From Procambarus clarkii (Eukaryota; Arthropoda; Malacostraca; Decapoda; Cambaridae): a DNA stretch of 64,000 bases. The notes under the pieces were generated by a model. The model searched no databases, was not told the origin of the DNA, and saw only the letters and a program-made list of their open reading frames with translations. The position numbers were made by a program, and so were the translations under genes. The stretch spans positions 10,841,080-10,905,079 of the forward strand of contig NC_091214.1 in NCBI RefSeq assembly GCF_040958095.1. The letters run 5' to 3'. Positions 47,071 through 58,900 of this stretch are shown here, piece by piece (the stretch's first letter is position 1; each line of letters begins with the position of its first letter).

Positions 47071-47541
47071 ACGGAATGATTACTACAACGCTCCACACCC
47101 GGTTAGTCTTTCATTCAATACTCACATACTGCAGACCTAACTTGGTCACTAAGATCACATCAGGTTCTCGCATAGCTGTCTGCTACACTTCGTTGCTGCC
47201 GCAAACGAGGATCCAGAGGACTTGCCAGTTCAACTCCCACAATCAGACTGACTTTAGCCAACCATGGCCTCAAACATTTCACCACGCCTCTCGAGGAAGG
47301 TATAATCCGATTAACCTTATCCCTAGAGCAGTAACCTTGATCCTAGAAGCCTGATGAAGAAAAATTCCTCTTTCCAGCAATTATTCATTTGGCTAAAGAG
47401 CTTCGGTCTTAATCCATTGACCTTTCTTAGATATGTGATCCATAGTCTGTCTACTTAACATGTACTTCCAGTCCTCATTCGTTAAGTGTTGTAGTAATGA
47501 TCCTCTAGCTAATAATTCCTACTAACTTGTGGATTACAACA

Positions 47542-47810
47542 GTTAAAATGTGGACTAACTTAAAATTGGGTCTATTCTTAGCATTTTTTCATTTGGGTAC
47601 GGCTTCAATAAATAAATTTTTAGATAACTGTTAACCTTTATCGCTAACCCAGTTCACAGGATAAGTAAATGTGGTACAAGGTGGGTGTTGAAGGCGGCAA
47701 TAACCAATCAGTGAACGGAACGCTGGGTAGCGGGCGGGGCTTGGAGGCAGAGTGGCCGTGGCGGTGGGACTTACCACACTCACCACGCGGACGGTACACT
47801 ACACACCAGG
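47542..47810. other. unassigned interval
   Basis: It begins with GTTA, the second target-duplication copy of the LTR element. No gene is seen. Confidence 0.6.
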
Positions 47811-48331
47811 GCACCGCTCCACACACCAGGGCACCGCGCCACACACCAGGGCACCGCTCCACAAACCAGGGCACCGCTCCACACACCAGGGCACCGCTCC
47901 ACACACCAGGGCACCGCGCCACACACCAGGGCACCGCTCCACACACCAGGGCACCGCTCCACACACCAGGGCACCGCTCCACACACCAGGGCACCGCTCC
48001 ACACACCAGGGCACCGCTCCACACGCCAGGGCACCGCTCCACACACCAGGGCACCGCGCCACACACCAGGGCACCGCGCCACACACCAGGGCACCGCTCC
48101 ACACACCAGGGCACCGCTCCACACACCAGGGCACCGCGCCACACACCAGGGCACCGCTCCACACACCAGGGCACCGCTCCACACACCAGGGCACCGCTCC
48201 ACACGCCAGGGCACCGCTCCACACACCAGGGCACCGCTCCACACACCAGGGCACCGCTCCACACACCAGGGCACCGCTCCACACACCAGGGCACCGCTCC
48301 ACACACCAGGGCACCGCTCCACACGCCAGGC
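47811..48331. repeat. 20-bp minisatellite, ~26 units
   Basis: ACACACCAGGGCACCGCTCC, with GCGCC and ACGCC variants. Long open frames on both strands arise from the repeat and are not genes. Confidence 0.97.
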
Positions 48332-48363
48332 ATGTTGGTTGATCGGTGAATACAGTTTGCCTT

Positions 48364-49612
48364 GGTGCTTCATCACCACTCAACAATAGTAGTGATCTTG
48401 GTGCTTCATCACCACCCTCCCATCATAGTGATCTTGGTGCTTCATCACCCCCCCCTCCCATCATAGTGATCTTGGTGCTTCATCACCCCCCCTCCCATCA
48501 TAGTGATCTTGGTGCTTCATCACACCCCCCCCTCCCATCATAGTGATCTTGGTGCTTCATCACCCCCCCCCCTCCCATCATAGTGATCTTGGTGCTTCAT
48601 CACCCCCCCCCTCCCATCATAGTGATCTTGGTGCTTCATCACCCCCCCTCCCATCATAGTGATCTTGGTGCTTCATCACCCCCTCTCCCATCATAGTGAT
48701 CTTGGTGCTTCATCACACCCCCCCCCCTCCCATCATAGTGATCTTGGTGCTTCATCACACCCCCCCTCCCATCATAGTGATCTTGGTGCTTCATCACCCC
48801 CCTCCCATCATAGTGATCTTGGTGCTTCATCACCCCCCCCTCCCATCATAGTGATCTTGGTGCTTCATCACCCCCCCTCCCATCATAGTGATCTTGGTGC
48901 TTCATCACCCCCCCCCCTCCCATCATAGTGATTTTGGTGCTTCATCACCCCCCCTCCCATCATAGTGATCTTGGTGCTTCATCGCCCCCCCCTCCCATCA
49001 TAGTGATCTTGGTGCTTCATCACCCCCCTCCCATCATAGTGATCTTGGTGATTCATCACCCCCCCCCCTCCCATCATAGTGATCTTGGTGCTTCATCACC
49101 CCCCTCCCATCATAGTGATCTTGGTGCTTCATCACCCCCCCCCCTCCCATCATAGTGATCTTGGTGCTTCATCCCCCCCCTCCCATCATTGTGATCTTGG
49201 TGCTTCATCACCCCCCCCTCCCATCATAGTGATCTTGGTGCTTCATCACAATCCTCTTATCTTAGTGATGTTGGTGCTCCATCACCACCCACCTTACATA
49301 GTGGTATTTTGGTTCTTCATCACCGGCACCCATCATAGTTATATGGGTACTTCATCACCCCCCCCCCCCCTTCCAGATCGTAGGGATCTTGGTGCTTCAT
49401 CATCACCACCCAATTATAGTGATATGTTGCTTCATCACTGCCACCATATCATAGTGATCTAGCTGGTCCATCATCACCACCCTATCATAGTGAGTTTGGT
49501 GCTTCATCACGACTATAATATCATAGTGATCTTGGTGCCTCATCACCACACTATCGTAGTGATCTTGGTACTTCATTCCCCCCCCCCCCACAGTGATGTT
49601 GGTGCTTCATCA
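48364..49612. repeat. ~36-39-bp minisatellite with C runs
   Basis: The fixed part is CATAGTGATCTTGGTGCTTC followed by ATCAC, a run of 4-10 C, TCCCAT. Units decay toward 49600. Stray copies of the same unit are at 51795-51990. Confidence 0.96.
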
Positions 49613-50297
49613 CCGTGGAAAACCGACTTGTGAGATTTATATTTATTTAATTTATATAGATTTATATAGAATGTTATATTTTATGTTATTTTATATATTT
49701 CGGTAGCAAATTGTTTGATGGTTAAAGTGGACTTTATTTCTTAAAATTCCCACAAATCGACTACTTTACACATTACTGGGGGTGGGGGGTTATACTTTAC
49801 ATTTAGTTAACCATATAAATTATTGGTTAGTAGACATTCACTACAGTATTAAACCACATATTTAACTGATTAAATTGGGAGGCATTATCTTTTTGTAGGT
49901 AGGCCTGTTCCACCAGTATGAACAAGAATGATCACACCAAATAATCCTCATGGTTGAGGGTGGTATCTACATTTGTACTGGTGTCCCAAGTAATTGTTAT
50001 TACTTCTTCCTCTTCAATTACACCTGTGAAAGGGCACTCGCAAATAATAGCAGTAATCCTAATATATGACAGCTAGATCAGAGGAATATAGTAATTATGA
50101 TTTATGAGATGAGTCCAAGAAATATTTACCATGATTTTGTGTCTCGCTTGCATCCTGACCGTTAATATTATATATCGAATATTAAAGGCCTCTAATAACC
50201 TAGATAATACAGGAATCGGAAAAAATACTTCCCCTTGATAGTAGACGATGCGTGTTGATAATGGAAGCACTAATTTACACTCCATAACTCTCCATGC
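49613..50297. other. unassigned AT-rich interval
   Basis: No open frame, element or repeat that I can support. Confidence 0.6.
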
Positions 50298-51162
50298 TTA
50301 AAGTCAATATGTTGAATATGAATTAGTACATATGTGGTATATTCCCAGTTACATTTTTCCAAGGCCCAAACTCTTCCTCACGTACCAATTTACGTCTCAC
50401 AGTATCTGTCCATCACCGTAGACAGCAGAATAGTCGTGATTGGTTCAATTATAATGAAAATTGTAGTTTTCAGGTCCCACATGGGTTGTGAAATTTACCT
50501 ACTGTTGTCCATGCTCTTAAAATATTACAGATCAGCTATATCCTATTGTAGGCTCGTAGTTTTGTTTTGAGAAATATTACTTGTTCATAGTAAATTATAA
50601 TAAGGACTATAAATTATTACATAATATAATAGTGCTTCATCAATCAACATTATATACACTAGTTTGTGCTTTAAAAATCTTTAAAGAATGTATTTTAGGA
50701 ACGTCAACAGAAAACGATGTTACGTTGGAATGTCTTTGGGGTAAACTACTGCAAACAGGATGGCAGAGTGTCTACTACCTACTGTAGGATGGGTATAGGA
50801 TCGTCTACCACCTGTTAGGTGGGTAAGGGGTCCATACAACTTGTAGGATGGGTCTGGGCCCAATAACTACCCATAGGATCAATAACTACCCATGCAGTCT
50901 CTGTGGTGTAGTGGTAAGACACTCGCCTGGCGTTCCGCGAGCGCTATGTCATGGGTTCGTATCCTGGCCGGGGAGGATTTACTGGGCGCAATTCCTAAAC
51001 TGTAGCCTCTGTTTAACGCAACAGTAAAATGTGTACTTGGATGAAAAAAACGATTCTTCGCGGCAGGGGATCGTATTCCAGGGACCATAGGATTAAGGAC
51101 TTGCCCGAAACGCTACGCGTACTAGTGGCTGTACAAGAATGTAACAACTCTTGTATATATCT

Positions 51163-51229
<67 letters not shown>

Positions 51230-51397
51230 TAGGTATGGGGTCCACTATAGCCAATCACGACAATTCTGCTTTCTACGGCGATGGACGGGTATTGTGAAAT
51301 GTAAATTGGTACGTGAGGGAGAGTTTGGACCTTGGAAAAAATGTTACTGGGGATATGCCACATATGTACTAATTCATATTCAACATATTGACTTTAA
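50298..51397. mobile_element. inverted-repeat pair (~147-bp arms) containing a SINE
   Basis: Arms 50298-50443 and 51251-51397 are diverged reverse complements (TTAAAGTCAATATGTTGAAT at the outer left matches the outer right). The ~807 bp between them contain the SINE at 50897-51227 and no recognised coding sequence. It may be an old foldback-type element. Confidence 0.75.
50897..51227 (+). mobile_element. tRNA-derived SINE with a 64-base A tail
   Basis: GTCTCTGTGGTGTAGTGG, B box GGGTTCGTATCC, then the same body as at 24113-24395 and TATATATCTC followed by A from 51164 to 51227. It has a CCATAGGATTAAGGACTTG segment that the other copy lacks. I find no clean target duplication. Confidence 0.93.
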
Positions 51398-51674
51398 ACA
51401 TTAAGTCATATATGTGCTGTCTTGTGCGAGAGCGGTCGAGCGGTGGTCTCCTCCACCCTCGAATCAGGCTTCTTCATATCAATCTATTTTGGTGTTGTTA
51501 ATTCAGTTGGTTCAAGGCAAATGTTTTTATGATATTTACAGTCCCAACACCACTGTATTAAGAATAATTACCAACAGAATTACCTGGTGAATTTAAAAGC
51601 GATGTGGCATTGATCTCCCGTTTTTTATCGACGGAAAATTCCATTAGTCTTTATTTTCTGAGGGTTAACATTTT
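51398..51674. other. unassigned interval
   Basis: Nothing recognised. Confidence 0.55.
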
Positions 51675-51743
51675 AATACAAAAAGCAGCAATATTATCTG
51701 CATATTGTACAGAATATTGGTAAATGTTGTCGGGTTTTCCGAC
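51675..51743 (+). repeat. interspersed repeat with hairpin end (copy 2)
   Basis: AGCAGCAATATTATCTGCAT ... GTCGGGTTTTCCGAC, the counterpart of 8918-8990. Confidence 0.55.
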
Positions 51744-51759
51744 ACTCACTTCCCCTCCC

Positions 51760-51995
51760 CCATCGTAGAGACCTTTGTTGTTTATCACCACCCGTCTTTC
51801 GTAGTGGTCTTGGTGCTTCATCACAACACCCCCCCCCAGATCGTAGTGATCTTCATGCATCGTCACCACCACACTATATTAGTGATCTTGGTGCTTCATG
51901 ACTACTCCTCATCATAGTGATCTTGGTGCTCACCACAACATCGTCATCGTCATGACCACTCCTCATCATAGTGATCTTGGTGCTCACCACAACAT
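51760..51995. repeat. outlying copies of the GATCTTGGTGCTTCATCAC minisatellite
   Basis: TCGTAGTGATCTTGGTGCTT-like units, the last two duplicated together with a CATGACCACTCCTCATCATA segment. They are separated from the main array by the inverted-repeat pair. Confidence 0.8.
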
Positions 51996-52056
51996 CGTAG
52001 TTAAGCTTTACCTTAAGTACCGTCCGTGGGACGACCTTTAATTGGGTTGTTGACTG

Positions 52057-52612
52057 TTGTTGTGTAGAGTATACCCTCGTGGTGGGACGTTGTGTCTGCT
52101 GTACCTGCAGGTATACAATACTGTATTGTGTTGTTGTATAGAGTATATCCTCGTGGTGGGACGTTGTGTCTGCTGTACCTGCAGGTATACCATACTGTAT
52201 TGTGTTGTTGTGTAGAGTATACCCCCGTGGTGGGACGTTGTGTCTGCTGTACCTGCAGGTATACCATACTGTATTGTGTTGTTGTGTAGAGTATACCCTC
52301 GTGGTGGGACGTTGTGTCTGCTGTACCTGCAGGTATACAATACTGCATTGTGTTGTTGTGTAGAGTATACCCTCGTGGTGGGACGTTGTGTCTGCTGTAC
52401 CTGCAGGTATACAATACTGCATTGTGTTGTTGTGTAGAGTATACCCCCGTGGTGGGACATTGTGTCTGCTGTACCTGCAGGTATACAATACTGTATTGTG
52501 TTGTTGTGTAGAGTATACCCTCGTGGTGGGACGTTGTGTCTGCTGTACCTGCAGGTATACAATACTGTATTGTGTTGTATAGAGTATACCCTCGTGGTGG
52601 GATATTGTGTCT
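52057..52612. repeat. 74-bp minisatellite, ~7.5 units
   Basis: TTGTTGTGTAGAGTATACCC, GTGGTGGGACGTTGTGTCTG and CTGTACCTGCAGGTATACAA recur every 74 bp. CTGTACCTGCAGGTATAC is close to a palindrome (TACCTGCAGGTA). The final unit is 4 bp shorter. Confidence 0.97.
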
Positions 52613-52704
52613 GCAGTCTTGTGTTAATTTTTAATTTTATTAATTTTCTTAAGCCTTGTGCAAGATTTTGTAATGGAATCTACTGTTTACCAATAATAAA
52701 ATAC

Positions 52705-52983
52705 AGTGACCTCTGCCTCCCACAGCAGCAGTGACCTCTGCCTCCCACAGCAGCAGTGACCTCTGCCTCCCACAGCAGCAGTGACCTCTGCCTCCCACAG
52801 CAGCAGTGACCTCTGCCTCCCACAGCAGAAGTGACCTCTGCCTCCCACAGCAGCAGTGACCTCTGCCTCCCACAGCAGCAGTGACCTCTGCCTCCCACAG
52901 CAGCAGTGACCTCTGCCTCCCACAGCAGCAGTGATCTCTGCCTCCCACAGCAGCAGTGACCTCTGCCTCCCACAGCAGCAGAG
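52705..52983. repeat. 25-bp minisatellite just upstream of the LDLa start exon, ~11 units
   Basis: GTGACCTCTGCCTCCCACAG followed by CAGCA. Every unit contains CTGCCTCCCACAG, which resembles a 3' splice site. The last unit runs into GAGGGCGCAGACATGG, which carries the proposed start codon. Confidence 0.95.
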
Positions 52984-52992
52984 GGCGCAGAC

Positions 52993-55900
52993 ATGGTTCA
53001 CGTGAGACTTCTCTGGTTGCTGGGGCTTACGTCCGTGTTACTGGCAGGCAAGTTAACTACATTGTTTCCATCGTCGCACAGTTTAATGGGGTCATTTGTA
53101 ATGGGGCAATAAGCTAGTAAGACTTTACGAGCATATTGCCGTAAGAAGGCAAGGATACAGGGAAATTGACAGGGTAGACAAGGATGGATAATTTAATACG
53201 GGTGGTACACGAACACGGGGACACAGGTGGAAGCTGAGTACCCAAATGAGCCACAGAGACATTAGAAAGAACTTTTTCAGTGTCAGAGTGGTTAGTAAAT
53301 GGAATGCATTAGGCAGTGATGTGGTGGAGGCTGACTCCATACACAGTTTCAAATGTAGATATGATAGAGCCCAATAGGCTCAGGAACCTGTATACCTGTT
53401 GATTGACAGCTGAGAGGCGGGACCTGCTGTTGTACTCACCCAGGTGTTGCTGAGGGTCAAGCTCTAGCTCCTGGGACCTGCTGTTGTACTCGCCCAATTT
53501 TAGCTTAGGTTCGAATCGTAGCTTTGTGCATTTTTAAGCCACAACTCCACACTAGAGATGCATTCTGTAATGCTTGTCTCATGTATGTTGTAGAACAAAT
53601 CATATTAGATTCACAAATTCTAGCAATGTTTTTCTTCTTGTATCTCTGGTGTACATGCAGTTCGTCCGTATATCCATTTCCTGATACTCTTTTTTTGTGT
53701 TTACTTGGACTTGAATCTCAGTTCATCACTGTAATGAAAATTTCTCTGTTGTTCATCTTAACTTCATAACATGCACCTTTGTGCATATAGTCTCCAATAA
53801 TACCCTTCAGTTGATCACAGCATCCCAAAGCACTCCTTAGTTGATCACAGCATCCCAAAGCACTCCTTAGTTGATCACAACATCCCAAAGCACTCCTTAG
53901 TTGATCACAGCATCCCAAAATAAGTCTTAAATATTAAATCTCACTGATTACCCTTCATTTTATCCCATTATCCATAAGTACCACGTTCATCATAGTATCC
54001 CAAAATACCCAGTAGTTCATCTTCGTCTCTGTAAGCATCCAGGAGTTCATCATAGTCCCATAAAGTACTCTTTAATTCATTGTAGTCTCCCAAAGTACTC
54101 TGTTCCTAATCAAAGAATCCTAAAGTATTCTAGTTCTCATCATAATCTCGTCAACCACCCTATATTACTAACAAGTCTTCCAATGTATATCTTAATTCAT
54201 CATAATCTTCCAAGGATTCCCTGAATTCATTATAATATCTTGTAATACCCCTTAGTTTACCCTAGTATTCCAAAGTACCCCAAGTTCTTCATGGTCTCAA
54301 GTGTTATCCATTAGTTTATCAAAATTTCACAAATGGACCTCATTATTTACCATAATTTCCCAAAATACCCTAAATTTCCTTATCGTATCCTTTGGTTCGG
54401 TAGAGAACTCCAAAATACATTTTAGTTCATCATGATTTACCAAAACTACTCCATATTTCATCGCAGTAACCTAAGCTAGTTCAATACTGTCTCCCAAGTA
54501 TCAGATCATAATAATCTCCCAAAGTACCCCGTAGATCTTATATATCTTCCAAAGTACCTCCATAGATCACAATAATCTCCCAAAGTACCTCCATAGATCA
54601 CAATAATCTCCCAAAGTACCCCGTAGATCACAATAATCTCCTAAAGTACCCCGTAGATCACAATAATCTCCCAAAGTTCCCCGTAGATCACAATAATCTC
54701 CTAAAGTACCCCGTAGATCACAATAATCTCCCAAAGTACTCCGTAGATCACAATAATCTCCTAAAGTACCCCGTAGATCACAATAATCTCCCAAAGTACT
54801 CCGTACATCATCAATAATCTCCCAAAGTACCCCGTAGATCTTATATATCTCCCAAAGTACCCCTTAAATCACAATAATCTCCCAAAGTACCTCCGTAGAT
54901 CACAATAATCTCCCAAAGTACCCCTTAAATCACAATAATCTCCCAAAGTACCTCCGTAGATCACAATAATCTCCCAAAGTACCTCTGTAGATCATCAATA
55001 ATCTCCCAAAGTACCCCGTAGATCTTATATATCTCCCAAAGTACCCCTTAAATCACAATACTCTCCCAAAGTACCTCCGTAGATCACAATAATCTCCCAA
55101 AGTACCCCTTAAATCACAATAATCTCCCAAAGTACCTCCGTAGATCACAATAATCTCCCAAAGTACCTCCGTAGATCATCAATAATCTCCCAAAGTACCT
55201 CCGTAGATCACAATAATCTCCCAAAGTACCTCCGTAGATCACAATAATCTCCCAAAGTACCCCGTAGATCACAATAATCTCCTAAAGTACCCCGTAGATC
55301 ACAATAATCTCCCAAAGTACCTCATAGATCATCAATAATTTCCCAAAGTACCCCGTAGATCACAATAATCTCCTAAAGTACCCTGTAGATCACAATAGTC
55401 TCCTAAAGTACCCCGTAGATCACAATAATCTCCCAAAGTACTCCGTAGATCATCAATAATCTCCTAAAGTACCCCGTAGATCACAATAATCTCCCAAAGT
55501 ACTCCGTAGATCATCAATAATCTCCTAAAGTACCCATAGATCATAATAATCTACCAAAGTACCTCCATAGATTATAATAATCTTCTAAAGTACCCGTTAA
55601 TTAATTCAAAATATTAACCCCAAGAACCCTCTAATAATAATATTCCAAAGTACCATTTCTTCATCATAATATTGCAAGAACCAAATAATTCATAATAGTA
55701 TCCAAAAGTACTCCATAGTTCATCATGGAAAATGTACTTTGAAATACTATGATCCAAAACGGGGCACTTTGCACGACTATGATGAACAAAATTTACTTGA
55801 TAGGTGAAAGGTGTTCTTTTGGACATTATGACGAAGAATGGAATACTTTACAATTATATAATGAATTACAGTGTATTTTGGGATACTATGATGAATATCA

Positions 55901-58900
55901 GTGTACTTAGGGATAATTTCATAAATAACAGTGTATTTCGGGATACTAATAAGAATAACAGTGTACTTTGGGATACTATGATGAATAAAAGTGCACTTAA
56001 ATAAATAAATAAATAATAAATAAATGTTTATTCAGGTAAAGTACATACATACAAGAGGTTATACAAAAATTGATAGATTTATAGATAGAGCTAGTACATA
56101 CAATGCCTAAAGCAACTATTACGCTAAGTGTTTCGAGCAGGAAGAAGATTAAAGACAAAAACTTAATACAAATTGAGATTAAAGTATAAAATGTGTTGAG
56201 AAGAAATACAAATAAAAATAAAAAAGGTGGGAACATGGCAGAAAAAGCAGCACAAATACAATTAGGTCGACAAACAGCGTTGTTTAAAATAACAGACATG
56301 TGTTGACAATAGAGGGGTAAGGTAGGTTACAGGGAATTTATTAGGTAGTGCTTTGTTTTTATCTTAAACTGGTTGAGAGAGGTACAGTCTTTAACATGAC
56401 TGAGAAGGTCATTCCACATTCTGGGTCCCTTGATTTGTAGAGCATTTCTAGTTTGATTAAGTCGTACTCTAGGAATATCAAAACTGTATTTGTTTCTGGT
56501 GTGGTGCTCATGGGTTCTGTTACAACCTACAATGAAGCTTTTGAGATCAGGATCGGCATTACAGTTCAGCGTTTTATATATGTATAACACACATGAGAGA
56601 ATGTGCAATGACTTAATATCTAACATATTCAGAGATTTGAGTAGGGGTACCGAGTGATGTCTGGGGCCAGAGTTGGATATTGTCCTAATAGCAGCTTTGT
56701 GTTGAGTAATTAGAGGACGTAAATGATTTTGGGTAGTAGAACCCCAAGCACAAATACCATACTTGAGATATGGATAGATGAGGGAGTAATAGAGCGTCAC
56801 CAGGGCAGGGTGAGGTACATAATATCTGATCTTAGAAAGAATGGCAACAGTTTTTGAAACTTTTTTGATATATTTAGAATGTGACCCTGGAAATTCAGCT
56901 TGTGGTCAATAAGAACACAAAGGAATTTGCCATCTATTTTGTAACAAATTTGGGTATTGTTTATCCTGAGATTTATTTGATTAGAGGATTTATTGCCAAA
57001 CAGAATATAGAAAGTTTTGTCAGTGTTAAGGGTGAGTTTGTTGGCAGATAGCCAAAGATAGACTTTATTTAGCTCAGTATTTACTGTGACATTTAGAGCA
57101 AGAGGGTCAGGACTGGAGTAAATGTAGGTTGTGTCGTCAGCAAATAGAATTGGTTTGAGGTGTTGGGAGGCATTTGGAAGGTCATTAATGTAGATGAGAA
57201 AGAGGAGAGGGCCAAGTATGCTGCCCTGAGGAACACCAATGTTGATGGGTAGGGTGGGAGAAAATTAATTATTCACAGAAACATACTGGAGCCTGTCAGT
57301 AAGGTAAGATTTGAGGTATTGCTGGGAGTGACCTCTGACTCCATAATGATGTAATTTAAGAAGAAGGTTTTGGTGGTTGACAGTGTCAAAAGCCTTACGC
57401 AGTTCCACAAATAACCCAACAGGGAACTCATTTTAGCATGAAGGAACTCAGAGCTGCATGAATCAAGGTAATCATACTAATAAGTGCATCGTTAGTGCTT
57501 TTTTTGGGTCTGTAGCCATATTGACAAGAGCTAAGTATATTGTGTTTGGCTAGATAAGAGTAACGCTGCTTGTAGATTAGTTTTTCAAATATTTTTGACA
57601 AGTTAGGCAGGATTGATATAGGTCTGTAGTTGTTAACAACTGTGAGATCACCACATTTGTGGACAGGGGTTACTCTCGCTTTTTTAGAATATCTGGAAAG
57701 GTTTGGAGTTTAAGTGACTTATTGAAGAGCAATGCAATAGCAGGGGATCTGGAGTTTTTTTGTAAATTAAAGTTGGTATCTCCTCAAGGGCACTAGCCTT
57801 TTTTTAAGGGAAAGGATTATCTCATTAACATCAGTGGAATTTGTAGGCTTTAGGTACAACAGAGACTGTGGATAGTTACCTGTAAGATAGTCCTTAACAT
57901 CAGTACTGGAAGATGGAATATCATTTGCAAGGGATGAACCAATGGAAGAGTAGAACCTATTGAACTCAATAGCAGAATCAGAGGCTGAAAGCTGACCATC
58001 GTTATTGGACAGGAGTATTGGTTTGTTATTTAAAATCTTCTTTGATCCCAATATCTGTGAAATTGTGTTCCATGTTTTCTTAATGTTGCTCTTTGTTTGG
58101 GTAAATTTATCTTCGTAGTATTTAGTTTTGGTTCTTCTAATTATTTTAGATAGCAATAACGAGTAATTTTTTGAGAATTCTTTGGAGACGGTTCCTAACC
58201 TATACTTCTTCTCAAGGTCATGTTTTTTATTAATGGATTTAAGTATTCCCTTTGTAAGCCAAGGATTGTTTAGCCTTTTGGTTGTGACTTATTTCGTTAG
58301 CATAGGACTGTGGGTGTTATAAAGGCTGAGAGTTTTTTGAAGAAAAGATTGCACTGCTAGGTTGATGTCCCCTATGTTACCTAACTCTGACTCCCAGTTG
58401 ACATTAGCAGCAGCAGTTATAAAATTGCCTATAGCAGTTTCATTGTGCAGCCTAAAGCTTAACTCTCTTGTCTCTAGAGGTGGTTTGTTAATGTTAGGAG
58501 AAATGTGGGGTTTGTAGTGCTATCGGTGATTATACCTGAAGTAAGCGGAGAGGTTATGTTGGTCCAGATGTGATCTAGAGTCGTGGCAGTGCTATCAGTG
58601 ATTCTAGTAGGTCTAGTGATTAAGGGTATGAGGAAGCAGGAATTCATACAGTTGAGGAAGCTAACAGCAGTAGGGTGTTCAGGCTCGCAGAGGTCAATAT
58701 TAAAGTACCCTGCGATAATTAGATGGTTTTTGTTCAGTCTGTTATCTAGTATTAGATTTCTATGGTTTGAGTTGAATTTGGACACATCAGTGTTAGGAAT
58801 TCTATAGACTGCACCCACAGACAGGACAGACTCGGCACCCTTGACTCTGAAACTGGCGAAGATATACTCCCCACAGCAGTCTCTAGTTCTAATTATTTTT

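Larger units (their letters stand above)
40673..47541 (-). mobile_element. non-autonomous LTR retrotransposon with 798-bp LTRs, TSD GTTA
   Basis: LTRs 40673-41470 and 44839-47541 (the latter interrupted by another element) are each 798 bp once the insert is removed. GTTA flanks both outer ends. On the minus strand the 5' LTR is followed by TGGTGGCAGCGCAAACAGG (44834-44816), a primer-binding-site candidate starting TGG. The 3' LTR is preceded by the purine tract AAGGAGGGGAGTGG (41485-41471). The internal 3,368 bp contain no reverse transcriptase, integrase or other Pol domain, so it resembles a large retrotransposon derivative that depends on a helper. A 4-bp TSD suggests a Ty3/gypsy-type integrase. 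Confidence 0.92.

Noticed and set aside
47644..48386. 200-230-codon frames rich in TRAPLHTPGHRS or CPGVWSGALVCGAV
   Set aside because: They are translations of a 20-bp minisatellite, which cycles all three phases, and are open on both strands.
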